Positions 42,848-53,437 of a stretch of 64,000 bases of DNA are shown here, in pieces; positions within the stretch are counted from its first letter, which is position 1; the number at the start of each line of letters is the position of its first letter. The stretch covers positions 7,009,501 through 7,073,500 of the forward strand of contig NZ_JANADR010000001.1 of the NCBI RefSeq assembly GCF_024199925.1. The letters are read 5' to 3'. The notes below the pieces were generated by a model. The model had not been told where the DNA came from, ran no database searches, and saw only the letters and a program-made list of their open reading frames with translations. The stretch is from Bradyrhizobium sp. CCGUVB1N3. Lineage in GTDB: Bacteria > Pseudomonadota > Alphaproteobacteria > Rhizobiales > Xanthobacteraceae. The position numbers and the translations under genes were made by a program.

Positions 42848-44104
42848 ATGACCGATCAACGCAATACCTCAACTCCCATCGATCCCGCAAAACTCGACCG
42901 GCTGGCCGAGGTGGCGGTGAAGGTGGGCCTGGGCTTGCGGCCGGGCCAGGATCTGCTGCTGACCGCACCGGCGATCGCGCTGCCCTTGGTACGCCGCATC
43001 GCCGTGCACGCCTACAAGGCCGGCGCGGGCATCGTCACACCGATCCTGTCGGACGAAGAGATGACGCTGGCGCGCTACCGCCACGGTCACGACGATAGTT
43101 TTGATCGCGCTGCCGGCTGGCTCTACGAGGGCATGGCGAAGGCGTTCTCGGAGAATACGGCGCGGCTGGCCATCGTCGGCGACAATCCGATGCTGCTGTC
43201 GGGCGAAGATCCCGCCAAGGTGGCGCGAGCCAGCAAGGCCAATTCCATGGCCTACCAGCCGGCGCTGGAAAAGATCGTGAATTTCGACACCAACTGGAAC
43301 ATCATCGCCTATCCGAGCTCGTCCTGGGCGAAGCAGGTGTTTCCCGATGATCCCGAGGAGATCGCGATCGGCAAGCTCGCAGATGCGATCTTTGCCGCGT
43401 CCCGCGTCGATCGCGAGGATGCGATGGCGAACTGGGCGCAGCACAATGCGGTTCTGCGCGAGCGCACGGACTGGCTGAACGGCAAGCGTTTCCGCGCGCT
43501 GCAATACTCCGGTCCCGGCACCGATCTGACCATCGGCCTCGCCGATGGTCATGAATGGGAAGGCGGTGCCTCGCTCTCCAAGAACGGCATCAGCTGCAAC
43601 GCCAACATCCCGACCGAGGAAGTCTTCACCACGCCGCATTGCCGGCGCGTCTACGGTCACGTCGTCAGCTCGAAGCCGCTATCCTATCAGGGCACGCTGA
43701 TCGACAACATCGCCGTGCGCTTCGAGGACGGCAAGATCGTCGACGCAAAGGCCTCGCGTGGCGAGGAGGTGCTGAACAAGGTGCTCGACACCGACGAGGG
43801 CGCGCGGCGGCTCGGCGAAGTGGCGCTGGTGCCGCATTCCTCGCCGATCTCGCAGAGCGGGCTGTTGTTCTTCAACACGCTGTTCGACGAGAACGCGGCC
43901 TCGCACATCGCGCTCGGCCAGTGCTATTCGAAGTGCTTCGTCAACGGCGCCAAGCTGACGCCGCAGCAGATCGCGGCGCAGGGCGGCAACCAGAGCCTGA
44001 TCCACATCGACTGGATGATCGGCTCGGCCGAGACCGACATCGACGGCATCTTGGCCGACGGCAGCAAGGAGCCGGTGTTCCGCAAGGGCGAGTGGACGAA
44101 ATAG
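42848..44104 (+). CDS. M29 family aminopeptidase (AmpS/thermophilic type)
   Basis: A 418-residue two-metal aminopeptidase. Likely metal ligands are in NIPTEEVFTTP (two Glu), the histidine of ENAASHIALGQCYSKC and the His/Asp pair of IHIDWMIGS. The first 150 residues form the typical N-terminal domain (AVKVGLGLRPGQDLLLTAPA). The ATG at 42848 follows AGAGGATC; the upstream frame from 42791 is unlikely. It probably trims peptides in the cytosol. It stands alone and is convergent with the hypothetical gene at 44115. Confidence 0.94.
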   Translation: MTDQRNTSTPIDPAKLDRLAEVAVKVGLGLRPGQDLLLTAPAIALPLVRRIAVHAYKAGAGIVTPILSDEEMTLARYRHGHDDSFDRAAGWLYEGMAKAFSENTARLAIVGDNPMLLSGEDPAKVARASKANSMAYQPALEKIVNFDTNWNIIAYPSSSWAKQVFPDDPEEIAIGKLADAIFAASRVDREDAMANWAQHNAVLRERTDWLNGKRFRALQYSGPGTDLTIGLADGHEWEGGASLSKNGISCNANIPTEEVFTTPHCRRVYGHVVSSKPLSYQGTLIDNIAVRFEDGKIVDAKASRGEEVLNKVLDTDEGARRLGEVALVPHSSPISQSGLLFFNTLFDENAASHIALGQCYSKCFVNGAKLTPQQIAAQGGNQSLIHIDWMIGSAETDIDGILADGSKEPVFRKGEWTK

Positions 44105-44114
44105 GCTGCGAGCC

Positions 44115-44675
44115 TCACGCCGCCGCGTTGCGCAGCATCGGATTCCTGTCGATCGTGAAGCGGTTGAACAGCGTGGTGAACGGACTCCCGTCGGTCGCGC
44201 GCACGATGGCGTCGGACGCGGCGACCGCTTCATAGAGCGCGCCGACGGGATCCTCTAGCGCGGGAAGGTCGAACGCGTCACGGATCGTGTCGCGCGCGTC
44301 GTTGACGTCGTCCTCGTCGTCGAGCGTCGCCTCCAGCGCGACCGCCGCGCGCCGCATCTCCTCGAGGTCGCCGCCGGCGGAGAACTTGAGGATGTCGAGC
44401 CAATAGGGACAGGCGACGACGATCTGGATGAAGTCCTCGAATGTTGTTGCGATGATCCCGGCGCGGCCCTCGGACGACGCATAGAGCACATGGCTTGACG
44501 GCAGCAGCACGAACGTGCCGCCCGCGCCGTCGCTGCCGACCTGCCGGGGCGCCTCGATGCCGTCGATGGAGAACCAGTCGGGCGGCCCGTCGACGGCATC
44601 AAGGGAGACGTCGAGAGCCGCGAGCTGCTCGGCAACCTCGCTATTGGCGCTGACGGCCTCGGGGAAGAGGGGCAT
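44115..44675 (-). CDS. Hypothetical protein, faintly SUKH/SMI1-like
   Basis: A 186-residue acidic protein with no signal peptide or membrane helix. The central part (GGTFVLLPSSHVLYASSEGR, then AGIIATTFEDFIQIVVACPY) recalls the SMI1/KNR4 (SUKH) fold, used in toxin immunity and other binding roles. The similarity is weak and judged by eye. The C-terminal half is helical (DDVNDARDTIRDAFDLP). No toxin gene is nearby. It is convergent with the aminopeptidase and divergent from the cupin gene. The function remains unknown. Confidence 0.65.
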   Translation of the reverse strand: MPLFPEAVSANSEVAEQLAALDVSLDAVDGPPDWFSIDGIEAPRQVGSDGAGGTFVLLPSSHVLYASSEGRAGIIATTFEDFIQIVVACPYWLDILKFSAGGDLEEMRRAAVALEATLDDEDDVNDARDTIRDAFDLPALEDPVGALYEAVAASDAIVRATDGSPFTTLFNRFTIDRNPMLRNAAA

Positions 44676-44913
44676 CGGACAGGCTCCTTCCTGGTTGAAT
44701 TCCGCGCATTTTGTCGCACCCCGCGAAAGGCGGGTTCATATGCGCGGAATCCGCTGCAAATCGGCGCGTTAGGCGCGCCGCACATGCAACTTGCGGCTGA
44801 TTGTCCGGGCCCGCGTAAGGAAGAATTAAAAAACGGCCTCTAGCGTCATCGCACTGTTTGAAACGGCCCGGGGCCTGGGCCAGCCAGTCATATTCTATTT
44901 CCAGAGGATGCCG

Positions 44914-45369
44914 ATGTCGCGCGCATTGATTGAAACCGGAAGCTGTGCCGTCGATCTGGAGCTGCGGCCGATCGAGCCGTCCTGGATCATCGAAGGCAAT
45001 CCGGTGTCGCGGTCGCATATCCTCTCGACCAGCGCCGACGGCACCGCCTCGACCATCATCTGGTCCTGCACCGAAGGCCGCTTCAACTGGTACTACGATT
45101 TCGACGAGACCATCATGATCCTGGAAGGATCGATCGTGCTCGAGAGTGAAGGCATGCCGCCGAAGCGCTACGGCGTCGGCGACGTGATCTTCTTCCGCGA
45201 CGGTGCGCATGCCAAATGGCACGTTGAGGGCCACGTCAAGAAGATCGCCTTCTGCCGCAAGACCAATCCGGCACTGATCGGCTTCATGGTCCGTGTCGTC
45301 AACAAGCTGAAGCGGATGTTCTTCTCGCCCGGCGAGCGTCGTCCCGCAACCCTCATGGGTGCCGGCTAA
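44914..45369 (+). CDS. Cupin-domain protein
   Basis: A 151-residue single-domain cupin. The fold is shown by RFNWYYDFDETIMILEGSIV (motif 1 region) and YGVGDVIFFRDGAHAKWHVE (motif 2), with few of the canonical metal histidines, close to the ureidoglycine-type Cupin_3 group. A basic C-terminal tail (VNKLKRMFFSPGERRP) is added. AGAGG lies 6 bp before the ATG at 44914, which favours it over the ATG at 44908. The function is unknown. It converges on the amidohydrolase gene across a hairpin terminator. Confidence 0.85.
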   Translation: MSRALIETGSCAVDLELRPIEPSWIIEGNPVSRSHILSTSADGTASTIIWSCTEGRFNWYYDFDETIMILEGSIVLESEGMPPKRYGVGDVIFFRDGAHAKWHVEGHVKKIAFCRKTNPALIGFMVRVVNKLKRMFFSPGERRPATLMGAG

Positions 45370-45410
45370 CGCCAAGTTCTACCAAGGCGCTTCCCAGCGA
45401 ATGGCGTCGA

Positions 45411-45440
45411 AAGGGGTCGGGACTGACGTCCCGGCCCCTT
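45411..45440. terminator. Bidirectional hairpin terminator
   Basis: AAGGGGTCGGGAC and GTCCCGGCCCCTT form a 13-bp stem with one G-U pair and a TGAC loop, between the convergent cupin and amidohydrolase genes. The T run is short on both strands. Confidence 0.6.
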
Positions 45441-45446
45441 CTCATG

Positions 45447-46508
45447 TCACGACGGCAGTTCGAGCCGGTAGAAATTGGTCGCCGTCTGCGAAAACAGAGC
45501 CGTCTTCTCGGCTTCGCTCAGCGGCGCCGCGATGCGCTTGAAGGCATTGAAGATCACCTGGTAGCTGCACTGGCCCTTGTCCGGCGGAAAATTGCTCTCG
45601 AACATCGCACGCTCGGCACCGAACGCCTCGATGCAGGTCTCGACATAAGGCCGCCACGCCGCCGCAAGCTCCTCGGAAGACGGTGGCCTTTCGTGTAGAT
45701 GGAAGTCATAGCCGAGCAGGCACATCGCAAGTCCGCCGAGCTTGACCACGACGTTCTCGCATCTCGCGATCTCCTGGATTGCGGCCCGCCACACCGGAAA
45801 CACCTCCTCGCGCCTACCTGTGAACCGGCCGGTGCCGGCCGGCCCGCCGCAATGGTCGAGCACGATCTTGGTGTCGGGAAAGGCGCGCGCCAATTCGGTC
45901 AATTCGCCGATCTGTGGATGAAACAGCCAGGCGTCGAAGCTCAGGCCCAGCGGCGCGAGGCAGGCAAAGCCTTGGCGGAAGGTCGCGTCCTCCAGCAGCC
46001 CCTTCGGCCGGTTCGCATACATGCCGGCGACGACCGGATCCTCGTCCCAGGCGGAGGAATGCCGGATGCCGCGAAAGCGGCCGTTGCCGGCGGCGATCTC
46101 CGCCTCCAGCACCTGCTTTGCCGCATCGCCCAGCAGGAGATTGACGTGGCTGACGATGCCGGCACAGATCGCGGCCTTGCCATAGCCGCCGCTCGCGCTC
46201 ATCGCGGCGACGCCGCTCGCGAACTCGACCTCGCCGACGGGGCGGAAGGCCTCAGGCCCGTGCGCGCGGTACATCGAGCGGCAGTCGACATAGACGGTCG
46301 CAATGACGTTGTGACCGGAGGCAATGTCGGCTGCCATTTCCTCGATCAAATAGCGCTGTCCGCCACGATCCCAGAGGTGGTGGTGGGGATCGACGATCGG
46401 CCGCGAGGGATCGATGATCTCTTCCTGGTGCAGCGCGAGCCAGTCCTCGCGCGGGTCGGCAAAGAGCCCGCTCTTGTTGGCGGGCACGCTGCTCGCGGCC
46501 ATCGGCAT
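45447..46508 (-). CDS. Amidohydrolase family 2 metal enzyme
   Basis: A 353-residue TIM-barrel hydrolase or decarboxylase of the amidohydrolase 2 class. The metal motif is IVDPHHHLWD near residue 40; other pocket residues lie in IVLDHCGGPAG and MFESNFPPDKG. These enzymes act on lactones or decarboxylate aromatic acids. GIVSHVNLLLG and GIRHSSAWDEDP suit the lactonase-like branch. It is the last gene of a minus-strand run with the genes at 46603 and 47203, though the gaps are large enough for separate promoters. Confidence 0.92.
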   Translation of the reverse strand: MPMAASSVPANKSGLFADPREDWLALHQEEIIDPSRPIVDPHHHLWDRGGQRYLIEEMAADIASGHNVIATVYVDCRSMYRAHGPEAFRPVGEVEFASGVAAMSASGGYGKAAICAGIVSHVNLLLGDAAKQVLEAEIAAGNGRFRGIRHSSAWDEDPVVAGMYANRPKGLLEDATFRQGFACLAPLGLSFDAWLFHPQIGELTELARAFPDTKIVLDHCGGPAGTGRFTGRREEVFPVWRAAIQEIARCENVVVKLGGLAMCLLGYDFHLHERPPSSEELAAAWRPYVETCIEAFGAERAMFESNFPPDKGQCSYQVIFNAFKRIAAPLSEAEKTALFSQTATNFYRLELPS

Positions 46509-46602
46509 TCGCTCCCCTGATTGTCGTTGCCGATAAGGCTAGCATCCGGGGGCGCTGCGCGGCAGCGCGTGTTGCGCAACCGCGCCCTTCGGCGAGAGCG
46601 CA

Positions 46603-47127
46603 TCAGGCCGCCTGGCGCCGCCGCGCCTTCACTTCCACCACCAGCCGCCAGTCCGGAGCCGTGGCCGGCTTGGCTTCGCCGCGCCAGCGGAACGCATTTT
46701 CGGTGATCTCCGTAAAGCTCCAGCGTGACAGGTCGCCGTTGTCGGTGGTGCCTTCCTGCACGATGTCGGCGCCGCTGCGACGGCCGATCTGCTGACGGAA
46801 CACGCTGCGGCCGGGATCGAGCCAAAAAATCCGCCAGGCGTCGACGGTCGGATCGTACACGCGCAACGTCGTGCCGTACCAATTGCCGGCGATCGGGAAC
46901 GGTGGTGCGCCGGCGGGGCGAGGGATCATCCAGATATCCTGGACGGCCCGGCCCTCCAGCACCCAGCCGAAATGGATCTCGCCGGCCGCGCGATGGGTGG
47001 CGCCGTCAGGCGCGTGCGCGGTGATCTCGGCATCCCAATCGCCGATGAACTGGCCGTAAAGCCTTAGCGCTTGCGCGTGCTCGGGGTTGGGCCCGTCGGC
47101 GTGCAGAAATCTGACAAAGTCGGTCAT
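46603..47127 (-). CDS. Conserved hypothetical (DUF1579-like) protein
   Basis: A 174-residue soluble protein resembling lipocalin-like DUF1579 proteins: YGQFIGDWDAEITAHAPDGA, then AAGEIHFGWVLEGRAVQDIW, WYGTTLRVYDPTVDAWRIFW and TEITENAFRWRGEA. The alternating strands fit a small beta barrel. GGAGG lies 6 bp before the ATG at 47127; the upstream frame to 47172 is unlikely. No function is known. It sits between an amidohydrolase and an MBL protein. Confidence 0.8.
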   Translation of the reverse strand: MTDFVRFLHADGPNPEHAQALRLYGQFIGDWDAEITAHAPDGATHRAAGEIHFGWVLEGRAVQDIWMIPRPAGAPPFPIAGNWYGTTLRVYDPTVDAWRIFWLDPGRSVFRQQIGRRSGADIVQEGTTDNGDLSRWSFTEITENAFRWRGEAKPATAPDWRLVVEVKARRRQAA

Positions 47128-47202
47128 GTCGGCCTCCGTTTCTGCGGAGATACCATCACGCGCAGACGGCAACCGGCTTGGAGAAAATTGCGCGGGAGCC
47201 CC

Positions 47203-48030
47203 TCACACGCCGTCGAGGATGATCACCGTCGGCGTGCCCGGCAGCGAATCCCGCGAGATGCGCAAGGAGCGTTCCAGGCGCCGGTCGATCTGGAAGTCGC
47301 GGCCGATCCGGCGCATGAAGTCGTCGAGCGGCGTGGCGAAACGGTGCATCGGCAGCACGACCGAGGCTCGCAGGCGTTTCGTGATCTCCGAGATGCCGTC
47401 TAGCGACATGGTGTAGGTGCCATCGATCGGCACCATGACGATGTCGAGCCGGCCGATCTGGGCAAAATGGCTGTCGTCGAGCTTGTGGTGGAGATGGCCG
47501 AGATGGCCGATGCAGAGGCCCGCGACCTCGAAGATGAAGATCGAATTGCCGTCGCGGATCATATCGGTGCCGGCATCGTCGCCGAAGTAGCGGCGGATGT
47601 CGGTGGTGACGTTGCGGATGAAGGTGTCGCCGATGCGCTCGGAAATCACCGCCGGCTTGCCGTCCTCGCCCCAGCCATGCAGCACATGGGGAATGCGCTT
47701 GTCGGGATATAAGGAGTAATGCGTGCTGTGCGCCCGGTTCATGGTGGCGACGTCGGGCAGCCGGCCGACCTGATAGGCGCCGCTATAATCGGTCGCGATG
47801 CGTAAGCCGCCGGGCGTGTCGATGAAATAGGTGGAATGGCCGGCATAGGTGATCTCGACCTCGGCGGCATTCGCCGCTTGCCGAAAGGCGACCGGCAGCG
47901 CGCGCGGCGCCGCGTTGGCCATTGCCAGGCACTCGCTGCGCTGTGGCTGTTGGGCCGTCGCAGGCGCGAGGGAAGCGCCGAGCAGTGTGAGGATCGCGGT
48001 TAGGAGTCGCCACATAGATCCGTCCCCCAT
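47203..48030 (-). CDS. Exported MBL-fold protein (UlaG-like)
   Basis: A 275-residue metallo-beta-lactamase-fold protein with a signal peptide (WRLLTAILTLLGASLAPATA). The fold opens with EVEITYAGHSTYFIDTPGG, the UlaG/L-ascorbate-phosphate-lactonase type. The HxHxDH loop is replaced by a different set: MNRAHSTHYSLYPDK, then CIGHLGHLHHKLDD and VVLPMHRFATP. Catalysis and metal load are therefore uncertain. It is probably periplasmic. It shares direction with its neighbours but has a 78-bp gap to the ABC-2 permease gene. Confidence 0.87.
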   Translation of the reverse strand: MGDGSMWRLLTAILTLLGASLAPATAQQPQRSECLAMANAAPRALPVAFRQAANAAEVEITYAGHSTYFIDTPGGLRIATDYSGAYQVGRLPDVATMNRAHSTHYSLYPDKRIPHVLHGWGEDGKPAVISERIGDTFIRNVTTDIRRYFGDDAGTDMIRDGNSIFIFEVAGLCIGHLGHLHHKLDDSHFAQIGRLDIVMVPIDGTYTMSLDGISEITKRLRASVVLPMHRFATPLDDFMRRIGRDFQIDRRLERSLRISRDSLPGTPTVIILDGV

Positions 48031-48107
48031 GACGTCGGGGAAGTCTAGCGTGCAATTCCGCCTGCGGCCAACGGCAGCCGATCAACAGCGCGTCAGTGTC
48101 GCAGGCG

Positions 48108-49627
48108 TCACTCCCGCCGCGGGCTGAACCTCCAGGTGACGGCGACGAGGCCTGCGGTGATCAGGCCGCTGACGAGGCCGGCTAGGGGAAGCGCGAGCAG
48201 CAGCGCGGCGGTGGCTGCCCAGCCGATCGAGGAAAAAGCCTCGGCGAAGGTCGCAAGGCGCGACGAGGTCTGGCGGCGGCGGAATTGGCTGCGCCGCGCC
48301 TGCACGCGGAACCAGAGCTGGATCGCGGTGGCCGACGCCGCGCTGACGATGATCGCGCCTGCCGTGATCGCCGCCTGGAGCGGCGAGGTAAAGCCAAGTG
48401 CTGCGATCAGCGGAGCGAAGATGGCGGCAATCGCGATCAGCACGACCTCGATCTTGGCGCGGATGGCGCGTGAGGGCGACAGCGGGGCGGTCGCGACGAG
48501 ATCGGGGGCGTCCTCGCCCGAAATCGTCAGCCAGGCGAGACCGCCGGCAAGCTGTCCTGCGGCCATCACGATGACGGGCGAGATCAGCACCAGCGCTGCA
48601 GAGCTGCCGGCAAAGCTCCGCCACAGCAGAAGCGCCGGCGGCACCAGATAGAGCAGTTGCATCAAGGTTTGCGAGATCAGCCAGGGATCGCGCCACAGCA
48701 GCATGAACTCCTTGCGCCGCAGCGCCTGGGCACGCGAGCCAGCGCGGAAAGGCCGCTCGCGCGGGGTCTGACGGCCGGTCGTGCCGCGGGCGGCGGCGTC
48801 GATTGCGGTGTCGGCGAAGCGGCCCGAGAACAGCGCCATCACGCCGCCCAGCATGACGAGGCCGAGCGCGAGCAGCAGCGCCAGCGCCTCGTTGTCGCCC
48901 ATCACGGCCCGCGCAGGCCACCAGACGATGCTGTCGACGTCGGGCGCATGGCTGGCCGTGGCATCCGAGGTCAGCACCGCGAAGCGCGATAGCGTGCCGT
49001 AGGAGATGATCGCGGCGATCTGGAGCGCGATGACGAAACCCGCGCCGATGATCGCGGCGAGGATCTGCGCGATGAAGCGGGTCCGCGCCGGGCCGATCAG
49101 CCGGAACAGCAGGATCGTGATCGCGATCGCGATGGCCGCGGCCGACAGCCCCATGGCGATGACCACGCCGAACGCCGCGAGCCATCGCGGCCCGCCCCAG
49201 ATCACCAGCACGTCGATGAAGGGCGTGGAGAACAACAGCGCCATCGCCGTGATTGCGAGCGCAATCGCGGCGATGCGCACCGAAAACAGGTTGGTGAGCG
49301 TTGCCGGTGACGACATGATGAGATCGAGATCCGCGCGGACGTAAAATACCCGCGTCACCGATTCGATCGCCTGCGACAGCATCAGCGCCCAGGCGAGCGC
49401 GATCGTCGCCGTGATCACGATCAGCGACGGCTTGTCGAGCGGCAATCGAAGTCCGGCGAAGCGGCTGATCACGGCCCAGGCCGGCAGATGCAGGAGCGCG
49501 GCAAAGACGACCAGGCCGATCACGGCGGCGCGCTTCCGCTTGCGCTGGCCCGTCATCATGGCGAGCCATTCGCGCCAGGCGAGCCTGAGCTCGTGGCGGG
49601 CAAACCACGACAATGCTGTCGCCGAGT

Positions 49628-49631
<4 letters not shown>
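48108..49631 (-). CDS. ABC-2 type exporter permease
   Basis: A 507-residue integral membrane protein with about ten helices (AAVIGLVVFAALLHLPAWAV; LIVITATIALAWALMLSQAI). A central cytoplasmic stretch (RPFRAGSRAQALRRKEFMLL) precedes the second half. The start at 49631 overlaps the ATPase stop by four bases (ATGA), fixing it as that ATPase's partner; the frame beyond 49631 is an artefact of the ATPase gene. The substrate is unknown. Confidence 0.9.
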
Positions 49632-50440
<809 letters not shown>

Positions 50441-50500
50441 GGTGAATCATCCTGCCACAAATTCCGTCATCCGGCACGGTTGCATCCGCCTCTCCCTTTA

Positions 50501-50529
50501 TTGACAGCGCTTGGCGGTTCAGGCTGAAT
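50501..50529 (+). promoter_or_regulatory. Possible promoter of the liv operon
   Basis: A consensus TTGACA at 50501-50506, a 17-base spacer, and CTGAAT at 50524-50529. The -35 is perfect and the -10 weak, so an activator may be needed. livH begins 117 bp downstream. Confidence 0.35.
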
Positions 50530-50645
50530 TGTGCCGGGCAAATGACGCTTTTCCGCGACTCACATGATCGCGTAGCGACTGGACAGAAGATGCGACGAGA
50601 CGGCCGCCAAGAGCCGCAAGATCGCATCGGGGAGGATGCTCGGCG

Positions 50646-51521
50646 ATGCTGGACTTCGTTCAGCAGCTGGTCAGTGGCATTGCACTCGGCTGCGTCTACG
50701 GCCTGATCGCGCTTGGCTTCGTGCTCGTTTACAAGGCAACCGAGGTCGTCAACTTCGCCCAGGGCGATCTGATGATGCTGGGCGGCTTCTTCGCCTTCAC
50801 CTTCATCGGCATGATGGGCCTGAACTACTGGGTCGGCTTCGCCGGCGCGGTCGCCGCCATGGCGCTGTTCGGCATGCTCGCCGAACGCATCGTGGTGCGG
50901 CCGATCCTCGGCTACCCGCAATTCTCCATCATCATGGCAACCATCGGGCTCGGCTACTTCCTGCGCTCGATCGCGGGGATGATCTGGGGCACCGACGACT
51001 TCAAGATCGAGACGCCGTTCAGCCAGGGTGTGCTGCGCATCGGCGCGCTGGTACTCGCCTATGACAAGCTGTCCGTGATCGCGGCAACTGTCATCCTCTG
51101 CGCGCTGTTCTATGTCTTCTTCAACAAGACCACGCTCGGCACTGCGATGCGCGCCAGCTCCGAGAACATGCTCGCGGCCTACTACATGGGCATTCCCGTG
51201 AAGCGTATCGTGTCGATCGTGTGGGCCATCAGTGCGGCGGTCGCGACCTGCGCCGGCGTGCTGCTGGCCCCGATCACCTTCATTCACTCCAATGTCGGGC
51301 TCGTGCTCGGGCTGAAGGCCTTTCCCGCCGCCGTGCTCGGCGGCTTCGGCTCGATACCGGGCGCGGTCGTCGGCGGCGTCTTGATCGGCGTGATCGAGAG
51401 CATGGCCGGCTTCTATCTGCCGGAGGGTTGGAAGGACGTCGCGCCCTACTTCGTGCTGCTGGCGGTGCTGCTGCTCAAGCCCGAAGGCCTGTTCGGCCTT
51501 CACGTCCGCAAGAAGGTCTGA
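50646..51521 (+). CDS. livH: Branched-chain-amino-acid-type ABC permease (LivH)
   Basis: A 291-residue inner-membrane permease with eight or so helices. The family start LDFVQQLVSGIALGCVYGLI and the ATPase-contact region RASSENMLAAYYMGIPVKRI are typical of LivH, as is GGFGSIPGAVVGGVLIG. GGGGAGG lies about 10 bp before the ATG. It heads the operon livH-livM-livG-livF-acyl-CoA synthetase-binding protein. Given the ligase in the operon, the cargo may be a carboxylic acid rather than leucine. Confidence 0.94.
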   Translation: MLDFVQQLVSGIALGCVYGLIALGFVLVYKATEVVNFAQGDLMMLGGFFAFTFIGMMGLNYWVGFAGAVAAMALFGMLAERIVVRPILGYPQFSIIMATIGLGYFLRSIAGMIWGTDDFKIETPFSQGVLRIGALVLAYDKLSVIAATVILCALFYVFFNKTTLGTAMRASSENMLAAYYMGIPVKRIVSIVWAISAAVATCAGVLLAPITFIHSNVGLVLGLKAFPAAVLGGFGSIPGAVVGGVLIGVIESMAGFYLPEGWKDVAPYFVLLAVLLLKPEGLFGLHVRKKV

Positions 51522-51526
51522 ACGCC

Positions 51527-52678
51527 ATGCGCTTCCTGTTCAAGACCGACTACGAGGACGACATCCGACTGTTCCCGCATTCGGGCTACCTGGTCTCCTA
51601 CGGGCTCCTGATCGCGGTGCTGCTGGTCGCGCCCTACGTGCTCTCCAGCTATCTGATGAGCCAGCTCGTCTTCGTCTGCATCTATGCGACCGTCGGCGTG
51701 GCGCTGCTGATCCTCACCGGTTTCACCGGGCAGGCTTCGCTCGGGCATGCTGCGTTCCTCGCAATCGGGGCCTACACAGCCGCCTATTTGCAGAAATACA
51801 ACGTGCCGTTCCCGGTCTACTTCCTTGCCGCAGGGCTCCTGACCGGATTGATCGGCGCGCTGGTCGGTTTCCCTGCGCTACGCCTCCAGGGCATCTATCT
51901 CGTCATCGCCACGATCTCCTTTGCCTTCATCGTCGAGGAAATTCTGGCGCGCTGGGAAAGCGTCACCAACGGCAATGAGGGCATGCGCATCAAGGCGCTG
52001 TCGCTGCTCGGCGCCGGCGTGCCGCGCGACAGTCCGACGTTCTATTTCCTGTGCCTCGCCGTCTTGATTCTGACCATCGTCGGCACGCTCAACCTGTTGC
52101 GCTCGCCGACGGGGCGGGCCTTCGTCGCGATCCGCGACTCCGAGACGGCGGCGCGCAGCATGGGCGTCAATGTCGCGCTCTACAAGGTAAAATCCTTTGC
52201 GATCTCGGCGGCGATCACCGGCTTTGCCGGCGTGCTGTTCGCGCACAAGCTCTCCTTCATCTCGCCGGAGATGTTCACGCTCCAGCTCTCGATCGAGTTC
52301 ATCATCGTGATCCTGATCGGCGGCACGTTCAGCCTGCACGGCGCGGTGTTAGGGGCGATCTTCATCGTGATGATCGATCCGTTCCTGACCTACCTCAAGG
52401 ACGACATGCCGGGCATCATTGCCGGCATCGCCGCGACCTTCGGGGCGAGCGCCGACAGCGCGGCGAACGTCCAGTCGAAAGTCGCAGCCTTCGCCTCGCT
52501 CAACGGCCTGAAGGGCGCGATCTACGGCATCATCATCGTGCTGTTCGTGCTGTTCGAACCGCTCGGCCTCTATGGCCGCTGGCTGAAGATCAAACTCTTC
52601 TTCCAGCTCTTCCCGCTCTACAAGCGCGCGACCTTCAAACGCCAGAAGATCTACGTGAAGTCGGAGCGGAACCGATGA
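51527..52678 (+). CDS. livM: Branched-chain-amino-acid-type ABC permease (LivM)
   Basis: A 383-residue partner permease. LivM marks are GFTGQASLGHAAFLAIGAYT, VIATISFAFIVEEILARWES and the ATPase loop RDSETAARSMGVNVALYKVK. A 40-residue insert near the C-terminus (GASADSAANVQSKVAAFASL) is longer than usual. The ATG at 51527 is 5 bp after the livH stop; the longer frame to 51221 overlaps livH and is not real. Its stop overlaps livG by four bases. Confidence 0.94.
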   Translation: MRFLFKTDYEDDIRLFPHSGYLVSYGLLIAVLLVAPYVLSSYLMSQLVFVCIYATVGVALLILTGFTGQASLGHAAFLAIGAYTAAYLQKYNVPFPVYFLAAGLLTGLIGALVGFPALRLQGIYLVIATISFAFIVEEILARWESVTNGNEGMRIKALSLLGAGVPRDSPTFYFLCLAVLILTIVGTLNLLRSPTGRAFVAIRDSETAARSMGVNVALYKVKSFAISAAITGFAGVLFAHKLSFISPEMFTLQLSIEFIIVILIGGTFSLHGAVLGAIFIVMIDPFLTYLKDDMPGIIAGIAATFGASADSAANVQSKVAAFASLNGLKGAIYGIIIVLFVLFEPLGLYGRWLKIKLFFQLFPLYKRATFKRQKIYVKSERNR

Positions 52679-53433
52679 GCTATTTCCGCGCCGATAACCT
52701 GTCGCTGCATTTCGGTGGCCTCAAAGCGGTCGACGCGGTCTCGTTCGCGGTCGAGAAGGGCGAGATCCTCTCCATCATCGGGCCGAACGGCGCCGGAAAA
52801 AGCTCGATCTTCAACCTGATCTCGCGGATCTACCGCCCGACCGCGGGCCGTATCTATTTCGAGGACCAGGACATCACGGAACAGCCGCCTTACGACATCG
52901 CAAGGCTCGGGATCGCCCGCACCTTCCAGAACATCGAGCTGTTCGAGAATGCGACCGTGCTCGCGAACCTCTTGGTCGGGCGTCACCGTCACTCGACGAC
53001 GCAACTCTGGCAGGAATTGCTGTTCCTGCCGAGCGTGCGCGCGAACGAGAAGCTGCACCGGCGCCGCGTCGAGCAGGTGATCGAGTTCCTCGATCTCGAG
53101 CCCTATCGCGACAAGCTGATCTCGGGTCTGCCCTACGGCGTGCGCAAGGTGATCGAGCTTGCCCGCGCGCTCTGCTCCGAGCCGAAGCTGATCCTGCTCG
53201 ACGAGCCCTCGTCGGGGTTGAATGTCGAGGAGACCGATGACATGTCGTTCTGGATCCGCGACATGAAGAGCGAGCTCGGCATCACCGTGCTGATGGTCGA
53301 GCACGACATGTCGCTGGTCAACCGCGTCTCGGACCGTGTGATCGCGCTGAACTACGGCCGGGTGCTGGCGATGGGCTCGCCGGCCGAGGTGCAGCAGCAT
53401 CCCGACGTCGTCGCCGCCTATCTCGGAGCCTGA
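52675..53433 (+). CDS. livG: Liv-type ABC transporter ATPase (LivG)
   Basis: A 252-residue ATPase. Walker A is IIGPNGAGKSSIFNLI, the LivG-type ARTFQNIELFENATVLANLL stretch follows, and Walker B is LILLDEPSSGLNVEE. The signature motif reads LPYGVRKVIELARAL rather than LSGGQ-K, the PYG variant found in some acid-importing Liv systems. It is coupled to livM by ATGA and followed by livF after 4 bp. Confidence 0.94.
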   Translation: MSYFRADNLSLHFGGLKAVDAVSFAVEKGEILSIIGPNGAGKSSIFNLISRIYRPTAGRIYFEDQDITEQPPYDIARLGIARTFQNIELFENATVLANLLVGRHRHSTTQLWQELLFLPSVRANEKLHRRRVEQVIEFLDLEPYRDKLISGLPYGVRKVIELARALCSEPKLILLDEPSSGLNVEETDDMSFWIRDMKSELGITVLMVEHDMSLVNRVSDRVIALNYGRVLAMGSPAEVQQHPDVVAAYLGA

Positions 53434-53437
53434 CGCG

